This document shows positions 1 through 5,373 of a stretch of DNA of 6,378 nt, piece after piece. Source of the stretch: Alphaproteobacteria bacterium (GTDB taxonomy: Bacteria; Pseudomonadota; Alphaproteobacteria; UBA9219); NCBI GenBank assembly GCA_028693775.1, contig JAQUUS010000099.1, forward strand, positions 1-6,378. The letters are read 5' to 3'. A program made the position numbers and the translations under genes. Below the pieces are notes generated by a model. The model did no database searches. It was not told the origin of the DNA and saw nothing but the letters and a program-made list of their open reading frames with translations. Every line of letters begins with the position of its first letter. Positions within the stretch are counted from its first letter, which is position 1.

Positions 1-527
1 CGCAAGAGCCTTCATCAGCGCCGCTTCCATGCCCGTCAGGACCACAACCTCATCTGCCGATTTCAGCTCGTTGCGTTCGGAGTCGTAGGTCCATGCGCCG
101 AGTTTCAGCAGCGTTTTTTCGGACGCTTTGGGCTTGGGCGCACGGCGCAGGATCGCGTTGATGCGCAAGAGCAGTTCGCGCGGCTCGAACGGCTTCATGA
201 GATAATCGTCAGCGCCCGCTTCGAGGCCTTCGATGCGGTCTTCGATTTCGCCCTTGGCCGTCAGAAGCAAAATGGGAAGCGGAAGCGATGCAGAGTCGTC
301 CTTGCGCAGGGCCCGCGTGAAATCGAAGCCGTTTTCGCCCGGCATCATGACGTCAAGAACCATCAGGTCGAAGGCAAGGCTTTTGAGCTTGGCCCGCGCA
401 TCCGCAGCGCTTTTGGCCGTGCGACGATGAACCCCTGCTCGCTCAGATACCGGCCCAGAAGGCTGCGCAACCGGTTGTCGTCGTCGACAACAAGAATATG
501 CGGCGCGAGGGAAAGCGAGGCAGGCAA
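1..527 (-). CDS. OmpR/PhoB-family response regulator, frameshifted and cut by the left window edge
   Basis: This is a two-component response regulator: a receiver domain followed by the start of a winged-helix DNA-binding domain. The acidic pocket is in ILVVDDDNRL (Asp15-Asp16). The phosphoacceptor is in VLDVMMPGENG (about Asp59), the conserved Thr in LLLTAKGE (about 90) and the Lys in DDYLMKPFEPREL (about 112). From LLKLGAWTYDSERNELK through VVLTGMEAALMKALA the fold matches the beginning of an OmpR-type DNA-binding domain, and the rest lies beyond base 1. The start is taken as TTG at 527-525, one base after the ispA stop, with AAAGAG at 538-533 as ribosome binding site. The reading frame breaks near 411-424. 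The N-terminal frame reaches a stop at about 363, while the rest of the domain continues in another frame, so one base appears to be missing. All receiver signature residues lie outside the break. This could be a pseudogene, but a base-calling error, for example in the run of four T at 411-414, is at least as likely. The family is certain; its target genes and partner kinase are not visible. Confidence 0.85.
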
Positions 528-528
528 T

Positions 529-1428
529 TTAGCTCTTTCTGTCGACGACGAAGCGGGCCACGTCTTCCAAAGCTCCGGCGCGGCCATCGAAGACCGCCAG
601 ATGCTTGATGGCCTGTTCGGAAAGCAACTTGGCTTGCGCGCGCGCGCGCTCAATGCCCAAAATCGTGACAAACGTCGCTTTGCCAGCTTCAGCATCGCGG
701 CCCACAGGCTTGCCGGTTTCGGCTTCCGTGCCTTCGGCGTCCAGCAGATCGTCTACAATCTGGAACGCAAGGCCCAGATCGTGCGCATAGTTACGCAGCG
801 CAGAGGCGTGCTGGACAGAGGCTTTGCCCAAAATCGCGCCAGCTTCGGTCGATACGGCAATCAGGTCGCCTGTCTTCATGCGTTGCAGGCGCGTGATTGC
901 GCCGATGTCGAGCTCTGTGGACTCGGCGATCAGGTCGAGCATCTGGCCGCCCACCATGCCTTGAACGCCCGACGCCTTGGCAAGCGCCGACACAAGGCGG
1001 CAACGAACGGCGGGGTCTTCGTGCGTACGCGGATCCGCCAGAATTTCGAACGCAATTGTCAGCAACGCGTCGCCCGCGAGGACGGCTGTCGCTTCGTCGA
1101 ACGCCTTGTGGACCGTGGGGTTGCCACGGCGAAGATCGGAATCGTCCATCGCCGGAAGATCGTCGTGGATCAGCGAGTAGCAATGCACGCACTCAATGGC
1201 CGCTGCCGTGCGCAACGCGCATTCATCGGCCACGCCGAAAATATGCGACGAGCACAGGACCAGAAACGGCCTGAGCCTTTTGCCGCCGTTCAGCGTGCCG
1301 TAGCGCATCGCTTCGTACAGGCGGTTTTCGGGATACTCGGATTTGGGAAGCAGATGCCCAAGCGCCTCGACGACGGCGCCGGCGGCTTCGGTCATTGCGG
1401 AGGCGAGAGTGGAGCTAACGGATGGCAT
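529..1428 (-). CDS. ispA: Farnesyl diphosphate synthase (geranyltranstransferase, IspA)
   Basis: This cytosolic prenyltransferase condenses isopentenyl diphosphate with dimethylallyl and then geranyl diphosphate to give farnesyl diphosphate, the precursor of undecaprenyl phosphate, quinone side chains and other isoprenoids. With the start at ATG 1428 the protein is 299 residues, the same length as E. coli IspA. Visible motifs are GGKRLRP (48-54), the first Asp-rich motif DDLPAMD (89-95) with two extra residues between the aspartates as in bacterial type II FPP synthases, GDALLTIAFEIL (119-130), GGQMLDL (160-166), KTGDLI (185-190) and the second Asp-rich motif DDLLD (226-230). Tyr lies five residues before the first motif, as in E. 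coli IspA, which favours a C15 product. An in-frame extension to 1554 exists, but it overlaps xseB and adds non-conserved residues, so it was rejected. The ribosome binding site at 1428 is weak, which suggests translational coupling to xseB 32 bases upstream. The next gene starts one base after the stop. A longer-chain product (GGPP) cannot be fully excluded. Confidence 0.95.
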   Translation of the reverse strand: MPSVSSTLASAMTEAAGAVVEALGHLLPKSEYPENRLYEAMRYGTLNGGKRLRPFLVLCSSHIFGVADECALRTAAAIECVHCYSLIHDDLPAMDDSDLRRGNPTVHKAFDEATAVLAGDALLTIAFEILADPRTHEDPAVRCRLVSALAKASGVQGMVGGQMLDLIAESTELDIGAITRLQRMKTGDLIAVSTEAGAILGKASVQHASALRNYAHDLGLAFQIVDDLLDAEGTEAETGKPVGRDAEAGKATFVTILGIERARAQAKLLSEQAIKHLAVFDGRAGALEDVARFVVDRKS

Positions 1429-1460
1429 GGATATACCGGAGAGGTTGGAGTTTGCGACAA

Positions 1461-1715
1461 TCAGGACTGAAACGACTTCGACGACACCGAGCCATCGGCT
1501 CCGACAGTAATCTGTTCGATCTTCGCTTGCGCTTCGCGCAGCTTTGTTTCGCAATGCCGCTTGAGCTGCGCGCCGCGTGAATAGGCCTTGATGGCGTCGT
1601 CAAGCTTGGCCTTGCCGTCTTCGAGCTGCTTGACGAGCTTTTCGAGCTCGCTCAGCGCGTCTTCGAAACTGAGCGCGGCAATATCGGCCGGGACGGATGA
1701 TGTCGATTCCTTCAT
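1461..1715 (-). CDS. xseB: Exodeoxyribonuclease VII small subunit (XseB)
   Basis: This is the small subunit of exonuclease VII, which binds in several copies to the large subunit XseA to form the nuclease that degrades single-stranded DNA into oligonucleotides in the cytoplasm. The 84-residue product has the family pattern: a short variable N-terminus, then LSFEDALSELEKLVKQLEDG at about 16-35, KLDDAIKAYSRGAQLKRHCE at about 37-56, and AQAKIEQI at about 63-70, which together form the helical hairpin of this family. Length is normal. ATG at 1715 is the only sensible start, and no strong Shine-Dalgarno is seen. It is the first gene of the minus-strand group xseB-ispA-response regulator and is divergent from glyA. 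The xseB-ispA adjacency is common in proteobacteria and supports both calls. xseA is not in the window. Confidence 0.94.
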   Translation of the reverse strand: MKESTSSVPADIAALSFEDALSELEKLVKQLEDGKAKLDDAIKAYSRGAQLKRHCETKLREAQAKIEQITVGADGSVSSKSFQS

Positions 1716-1767
1716 AGCGGGCGACTTTACGGGCTTGGGCCCTTTAGCGCAAGAAGTTCATTTATGT

Positions 1768-1794
1768 GAAAAAAACAAGGCCCGGAACAGGGCC
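1768..1794 (-). terminator. Intrinsic-terminator-like hairpin upstream of xseB
   Basis: Read on the minus strand, GGCCC (1794-1790) pairs with GGGCC (1783-1779) around a six-base loop and is followed by TTG and seven T (1778-1769). This is the classic stem plus U-tract arrangement, with a short but all-GC stem. It lies 53 bases upstream of the xseB start, and no minus-strand gene lies upstream of it in the window. It could be an attenuator in the xseB leader, or a stop for antisense transcription coming out of glyA. No minus-strand promoter was identified that would decide between these. Confidence 0.5.
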
Positions 1795-1795
1795 A

Positions 1796-1843
1796 GACAG
1801 GCTTGACTCGTCCGAGCCATCGGGGGCAGCATTGGGGCCTGTC
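1796..1843 (+). promoter_or_regulatory. Potential structured leader ahead of glyA
   Basis: GACAGGC at 1796-1802 is perfectly complementary to GCCTGTC at 1837-1843, giving a seven-pair stem whose 3' arm ends three bases before the Shine-Dalgarno. Inside it CTC/GAG (1807-1809 with 1814-1816) can form a small hairpin. An alternative helix, 1800-1805 with 1813-1818, competes with the outer stem. The hairpin 1779-1794 lies directly upstream. Competing helices next to a ribosome binding site would suit regulation of glyA translation. I do not recognise a known riboswitch class, and chance pairing remains possible. Confidence 0.3.
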
Positions 1844-1846
1844 CAT

Positions 1847-1853
1847 AAAGGAG
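1847..1853 (+). promoter_or_regulatory. Ribosome binding site of glyA
   Basis: AAAGGAG lies five bases before ATG at 1859. This strong site fixes the glyA start there and argues against the upstream in-frame ATG at 1766, which would add 31 residues with no family similarity. Confidence 0.85.
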
Positions 1854-1858
1854 CTCCC

Positions 1859-3184
1859 ATGACCAATTTTACCTATTCGGCCGCCGCCCTGGATCGGCTG
1901 CAAAATTCCGATATTGACGTCTTTAACGCTCTGATGAACGAGGAAAAACGCCAGAGCGAGGGCATTGAGCTGATTCCCTCCGAAAATTACTGCTTCCCGG
2001 AGGTTTATGCCCTGCTCGGCTCCGTTTTTAATAATAAATACTCGGAAGGGTATCCCGGCCGCCGCTATTACGGCGGGCAGGAAAACACCGACACCATCGA
2101 AACCCTCGCCCGCGAACGCGCCAAGGCCGTTTTCCGCGCCGAGCATGCGAACGTTCAGTGCCTTTCGGGCTGCCCCATGAACGAAGCCGTTTATTTCGGT
2201 CTTCTCCAGCCCGGCGACACCATCATGGGCATGGATCTGACCCACGGCGGCCATCTTTCGCACGGCGCGCCTGTCAGCAATATGTCGAAAATCTTCAAGT
2301 TCGTTCGTTACAAGACTGAAATCCCGAGCGGACTGATCGATCTCGACAAGGTTCGGACGCTCGCCATGGAGCACAAGCCGAAGCTCATTATCTGCGGCCA
2401 CTCCTCCTATCCGCGCGAATACGATTACGCAGGCTTCCGCAAGATCGCCGACGAAGCAGGCGCTTTGCTGATGGCCGATATCAGCCATTTGGGCGGACTT
2501 GTTGCTGGCGGCGCTTTGAAGAACCCTCTGGACTTCGGCTACGATGTCATGACCACGACGACGCACAAGTCTTTGCGCGGGCCTCGCGGCGGCATGATTT
2601 TGTGCAAGAAGGAATTCGCCACGCCTATCGACAAGTCGGTTTTCCCCGGCATGCAGGGCGGTCCGCACATGCATCAAGTCGCGGCCATGGCCACAACCAT
2701 GAAGCTCGTTCAGTCCGACGCCTACAAGGCTTATGCCAGACAGGTGCTGGTTAACGCGCAGGCGTTCGCCAAGGAACTTCTGGCGGGCGGCGCGCATCTG
2801 GTTACGGGCGGAACCGAAAACCATCTGCTTGTCATCAATACGGCAACGGGATTCGGCATCACAGGTAACATCGCCGAGAAGGCTTTGGACAAGGTTGGTA
2901 TCACGCTCAACAAAAACCTGATCCCCGACGATCCGAACCCGCCGATGAAACCCAGCGGCATTCGTTTCGGAACGCCTGCGGCCACCTCGCGCGGCATGGG
3001 CGAAGCCGAGATGAAGCAACTGGCGAACATCATGCTTCAGGTTCTGCGCGCTCCCGGCGACGAGGCTTTGCTGACGAAGCTTCGCGAAGAAACGCGCACA
3101 ATGTGCAAGCGTTTCCCCGTTCCGGGAATCAACATCTCGGACGAGTGTGGGTGCGGCTGCGGATGCGGCTGCGGGTGCTCATAG
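1859..3184 (+). CDS. glyA: Serine hydroxymethyltransferase, divergent type with Cys-Gly repeat tail
   Basis: This PLP enzyme interconverts serine plus tetrahydrofolate with glycine plus 5,10-methylene-tetrahydrofolate in the cytoplasm and is the main source of one-carbon units. The 441-residue product has the family landmarks in order: EGIELIPSEN (34-43), NKYSEGYPGRRYYGG (59-73), HGGHLSHGAPV (129-139), ADISHLGGLVAGG (206-218), TTTTHKSLRGPRGG (232-245) with the PLP lysine at 237, GMQGGPHMH (264-272), GGTENHLL (317-324) and SGIRFGTPAATSRG (366-379) with the substrate-carboxylate arginine at 369. It is therefore probably active. Several otherwise conserved positions differ from E. coli GlyA, such as IPSEN for IASEN, SGCPMN for SGSQAN and DISHLGG for DMAHVAG, so it belongs to a distinct subgroup and could have been acquired by transfer. 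The protein ends ISDECGCGCGCGCGCS, with six Cys alternating with Gly after the normal SHMT end. The start is set by AAAGGAG. The gene is divergent from xseB and is followed after 115 bases by the dipeptidase gene, possibly on the same transcript. Confidence 0.96.
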   Translation: MTNFTYSAAALDRLQNSDIDVFNALMNEEKRQSEGIELIPSENYCFPEVYALLGSVFNNKYSEGYPGRRYYGGQENTDTIETLARERAKAVFRAEHANVQCLSGCPMNEAVYFGLLQPGDTIMGMDLTHGGHLSHGAPVSNMSKIFKFVRYKTEIPSGLIDLDKVRTLAMEHKPKLIICGHSSYPREYDYAGFRKIADEAGALLMADISHLGGLVAGGALKNPLDFGYDVMTTTTHKSLRGPRGGMILCKKEFATPIDKSVFPGMQGGPHMHQVAAMATTMKLVQSDAYKAYARQVLVNAQAFAKELLAGGAHLVTGGTENHLLVINTATGFGITGNIAEKALDKVGITLNKNLIPDDPNPPMKPSGIRFGTPAATSRGMGEAEMKQLANIMLQVLRAPGDEALLTKLREETRTMCKRFPVPGINISDECGCGCGCGCGCS

Positions 3185-3299
3185 GCATTAAGGCCGATCA
3201 GGATAACGCATAGGGTATGAAGCCCGTCGCGCAAGGCTTTCCGGGAAACCGGGACAAAAAGATGCGCGGCGGGGTTCGGCCCTGTCGGATGAGGCGGAA

Positions 3300-3926
3300 G
3301 TGAGCTCCTTCGATCAGGTTGTAAACGGCATCCACGTTTACGAGAGCGAAGATCCCCCTGCCCTTGTCGATATGAAGGCGACGGGCGCGTTTTTGTTTTG
3401 CCAAAAATATGCGAACGATTTTCGGCTTCGCACCGAAGTTTGCGACAGGATTTTGCGCGCGCAGAAGAAATTGCCGGAGGGATATCGCTTCCTGCTTTAT
3501 GAAGCGTTCAGGCCGCGCACGAGGCAAATCGAACTTTGGGACAATGTTCTTGCGCAATTGCGCCGCACGCATCCGGACTGGACCGACGCGCAGCGCGTTG
3601 CGGAGGCCGATGCAAAATTTGTCGCCAATCCCTACAGCTTCGGAAGCGGGCATCAGGCCGGAGCTGCCGTTGACATTACGCTTTGCTCCGATACGGGCAG
3701 AGAATTCTCGATGGGAACGGACGTGCAGGAGTTCGGACCGCGCACAGTCACCGATTGCGCGGATATCGGAATAGAGGAAACAAGGCGTCGAAACATTCTG
3801 CGCTCGGCGCTCGAATCCGAAGGCGTTATCAACTTTCCCGGCGAATGGTGGCACTTCTGTTATGGCGACCGGCTATGGGCCGAAATTACAAAACGCGAGA
3901 ACGCCTTTTTTGCCCCTCTCGATTGA
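3300..3926 (+). CDS. D-alanyl-D-alanine dipeptidase, VanX/DdpX family (peptidase M15D)
   Basis: This zinc peptidase is expected to cleave D-Ala-D-Ala to D-alanine, for peptide recycling or as a nutrient source. With GTG at 3300 as start it has 208 residues, a normal length for the family. The active site is complete: YEAFRPRTRQ with Arg71, SGHQAGAAVD with zinc ligands His118 and Asp125, and GEWWHF with catalytic Glu182 and zinc ligand His185. These numbers closely match the known VanX residues (Arg71, His116, Asp123, Glu181, His184). No signal peptide is visible, so it should be cytoplasmic like VanX and DdpX. There is no in-frame ATG upstream; GAGG at 3291-3294 is a usable ribosome binding site. 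No vanH/vanA or dipeptide transporter genes are adjacent, so a glycopeptide-resistance role is unlikely. Another M15 substrate, such as a different D,D-dipeptide, is possible. Confidence 0.9.
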   Translation: MSSFDQVVNGIHVYESEDPPALVDMKATGAFLFCQKYANDFRLRTEVCDRILRAQKKLPEGYRFLLYEAFRPRTRQIELWDNVLAQLRRTHPDWTDAQRVAEADAKFVANPYSFGSGHQAGAAVDITLCSDTGREFSMGTDVQEFGPRTVTDCADIGIEETRRRNILRSALESEGVINFPGEWWHFCYGDRLWAEITKRENAFFAPLD

Positions 3927-3950
3927 GCGCGAAACCCGGGTTTTGGATTC

Positions 3951-3977
3951 TAAAATTTCTTTTCTCATTTTGAGCCC
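3951..3977 (+). repeat. Direct repeat block, copy 1
   Basis: TAAAATTT (3951-3958) is followed, after a T/C-rich spacer, by TTTGAGCCC (3969-3977). The same two words recur in the same order at 4087-4107 with a spacer shorter by about six bases. The total shared length is modest, so this is a degenerate repeat with no known name. Confidence 0.45.
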
Positions 3978-4035
3978 ATCCTGGCGAAAATCGACGGTCG
4001 ATCCACGAAGCCCCGCGTCTTTTCGGTTAACAATA

Positions 4036-4059
4036 GACTCTAAGACTCGGTTTTGACTC
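4036..4059 (+). repeat. Cluster of three GACTC direct repeats
   Basis: GACTC occurs at 4036, 4044 and 4055, within 24 bases on one strand, and again at 4137 and 4331 in the same gap. Five copies in about 300 bases is more than expected by chance. The third copy lies in the near-palindromic heptamer TGACTCA (4054-4060). This could be a set of regulator half-sites; nothing identifies the regulator. Confidence 0.35.
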
Positions 4060-4065
4060 ATAAAA

Positions 4066-4078
4066 CGGAATCGGATTC
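4066..4078. repeat. Dyad motif CGGAATCNGATTC, copy 1
   Basis: CGGAATCGGATTC sits inside the perfect 13-base dyad GGAATC-G-GATTCC (4067-4079). It is preceded by GACTCA five bases upstream. It matches copy 2 at 4337-4349 in all but the central base, and copy 2 is also preceded by GACTCA. This is a candidate binding site for a dimeric regulator. Confidence 0.4.
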
Positions 4079-4086
4079 CCCTTCGT

Positions 4087-4107
4087 TAAAATTTTCAATT
4101 TGAGCCC
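4087..4107 (+). repeat. Direct repeat block, copy 2
   Basis: TAAAATTT (4087-4094) followed by TTTGAGCCC (4099-4107) repeats the pair of words seen at 3951-3977, with a shorter spacer. Confidence 0.45.
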
Positions 4108-4336
4108 GTAAATATTGCCCTCTCGAAACAATGTGTGACTCGAACGGCACATTCTTTAACATTGGATTCATCATTGTAAATTTCTCCTTAACCGAAAGTA
4201 TTCCATCGAGTAGAAGTTTTTCAGCAGGCCAATTCCTTCGCTTGTTTTCTGCTCTCGTTACTCCGAATCAAATCCTTAAACTTTCATCGCTGGGGCGGTC
4301 TTGTGAAAACGGTACTCGACGTTCAACAGAGACTCA

Positions 4337-4349
4337 CGGAATCTGATTC
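4337..4349. promoter_or_regulatory. Dyad motif CGGAATCNGATTC, copy 2; candidate operator of the next gene
   Basis: CGGAATCTGATTC contains the five-base arms GAATC and GATTC around one base, and GACTCA abuts it at 4331-4336. It lies 21 bases before ATG 4371, a position suited to an operator or leader element. Its near identity with copy 1 is the main evidence. Confidence 0.4.
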
Positions 4350-4370
4350 GACCAACGCAAGAGGCGCGGC

Positions 4371-5282
4371 ATGAACCTCAGACTCAGAGCCGCCAACACA
4401 AACGATGCGTCGCCGGATTCGGTTTCCGGATCGGCCCACAGCCCGCTCCTTCTCGAATGGCTTACGCGCATTACCCACCCGGAACTTTCCGTCGAACACG
4501 CTCTTCTGCCCGCCGACCGTCATGACTGCGTGACGCTCAATCGCGAGCCGCGCGCCGCTGACTGGGTCTCCGTTGCGAACATTTGCGGCCACACGAAGGA
4601 ACATTTTCTCGACGCGGGCGGGGCCCTTCCCCTTGCCGCAGCCGAGATTGACTATTTCAGGCGCAATCATCGCGGGACCGAAAGCCACATCAGCCGCGAT
4701 TTCCTGACGGCGCAGACAGATCTTCCTTCGCCTTTGGCGGAACTCTACGGCCTCTACAGGCACCGCGCACGCATCGACGCAGAGGCCGCTCTTTGGGTCG
4801 CCCAATCCACAACGTCCCTGCGCGTCGCCTCGATCATGGCCGATCTTCTGTCTATCGGCGGCTTCGCCAATGCGCTTGAATACATCAGCTATATGGGCGT
4901 CACTTATGCCGTCCCCTGCGCCTTCGATACGTCCGGCGAAATCGATCATGCCAATCAGGAAGCCCGGCGCAGGCTGGCTTTGCCTCCCGATCATCCGTCG
5001 CATCTTCTCAGACTGAGGCCAGATGAGCTCGGCGTTCTGGCGTCGTCCATTGCGGAAAGAAACGCCCTGCCCCCGGCCGAGTTCCTCGAAAAAGCCAATC
5101 TGCTTTCGGAAGGCCGTCAGGATGTGACCAGACTGCCCCATCGTCTTCACTTCGCAACGGCCGTTTCCGAGCACGATCTGCCGCTTCAGGCGCCCTGGGC
5201 CGAACGCATGGTTTCGGCTTTTGCGCATCGTTTGCCTCACTGGGTTCTGGGCTTGCCGGAAGTTCAGGCTATTCTGGGATAA
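4371..5282 (+). CDS. Uncharacterised 303-residue protein with a PAS-like stretch
   Basis: I do not recognise this protein as a whole. The start ATG 4371 has AAGAGG at 4359-4364 with six-base spacing, and codon use is like that of its neighbours, so it is likely real. No signal peptide or membrane segment is seen; the product should be cytoplasmic. The middle part (about 120-175) is mainly helical, with ELYGLYRHRARIDAEAALWV and SIMADLLSIGGFANALEYIS. From about 180 to 206, VPCAFDTSGEIDHANQEARR and the following RLALPP resemble the start of a PAS domain (hydrophobic strand, D-x-x-G-x-I, then x-x-A-N-x-x-A-x-x-x-L). The downstream part is not clearly PAS, so the match is tentative. A long opposite-strand ORF over the same bases has no recognisable features. 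The gene follows the repeat-rich gap and precedes the kinase-like gene by 91 bases in the same direction, so the two may share a transcript. If the PAS resemblance holds, a sensor role is possible. Confidence 0.8.
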   Translation: MNLRLRAANTNDASPDSVSGSAHSPLLLEWLTRITHPELSVEHALLPADRHDCVTLNREPRAADWVSVANICGHTKEHFLDAGGALPLAAAEIDYFRRNHRGTESHISRDFLTAQTDLPSPLAELYGLYRHRARIDAEAALWVAQSTTSLRVASIMADLLSIGGFANALEYISYMGVTYAVPCAFDTSGEIDHANQEARRRLALPPDHPSHLLRLRPDELGVLASSIAERNALPPAEFLEKANLLSEGRQDVTRLPHRLHFATAVSEHDLPLQAPWAERMVSAFAHRLPHWVLGLPEVQAILG

Positions 5283-5373
5283 TCCCTTTATATATCGATA
5301 AAATATGCCGTTTCGCTTTGCGGGCCTTTTCGGTATTATGGGCCTGTTATTCATAAGTTCGCGGATTTTTTAA

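Larger units (their letters stand above)
3927..4370. other. 444-base gap with many short repeats and no supported gene
   Basis: This stretch is visibly richer in AT than the genes around it. I find no tRNA, rRNA or convincing coding sequence; a 71-codon ORF at 4131-4346 lacks a ribosome binding site and looks accidental. It does contain the perfect palindrome AAACCCGGGTTT (3932-3943), dyads ATCGACGGTCGAT (3990-4002) and GGAATCGGATTCC (4067-4079), an inverted pair TTTCGGTTAA (4021-4030) and TTAACCGAAA (4188-4197), and several direct repeats listed separately. It probably holds the end of the dipeptidase transcript and the control region of the gene at 4371. No clean sigma-70 promoter could be picked out. 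Confidence 0.6.

Noticed and set aside
636..651. Run of GC dinucleotides in ispA as a repeat or Z-DNA element
   Set aside because: It is explained by the codons for the Ala/Arg-rich stretch RARAQAK in the enzyme.
1429..1554. N-terminal extension of ispA
   Set aside because: It overlaps the xseB coding region, and the ATG at 1428 gives exactly the family length of 299 residues.
1722..1754. TTGCGC and TAAAGT as a minus-strand promoter of xseB
   Set aside because: The -35 match is poor and the start of transcription would fall almost on the ATG.
1766..1858. N-terminal extension of glyA from ATG 1766
   Set aside because: The added 31 residues have no SHMT character and a strong AAAGGAG precedes ATG 1859.
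1727..3019. 430-codon minus-strand ORF opposite glyA
   Set aside because: It is a mirror of the conserved glyA codons, with no domain of its own.
3241..3252. CCGG-GAAA-CCGG hairpin after glyA as a terminator
   Set aside because: The stem has only four pairs and is followed by a run of A, not T; the GNRA-type loop is likely fortuitous.
3932..3944. AAACCCGGGTTTT as the dipeptidase terminator
   Set aside because: It is a loopless palindrome; with a real loop only four weak pairs remain and the T-run is short.
4131..4346. 71-codon plus-strand ORF in the gap
   Set aside because: No ribosome binding site, composition unlike neighbouring genes, and it runs through the candidate operator.
5334..5339. 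TATTAT as a -10 box for the gene at 5374
   Set aside because: The hexamer is good, but no -35-like sequence lies at a suitable distance (TTTCGC at 17 bases matches poorly).
4323..5354. 343-codon minus-strand ORF opposite the 303-residue gene
   Set aside because: Its product is Arg/Gly-rich, low in recognisable structure, and lacks a ribosome binding site; the plus-strand gene has a good one and normal codon use.
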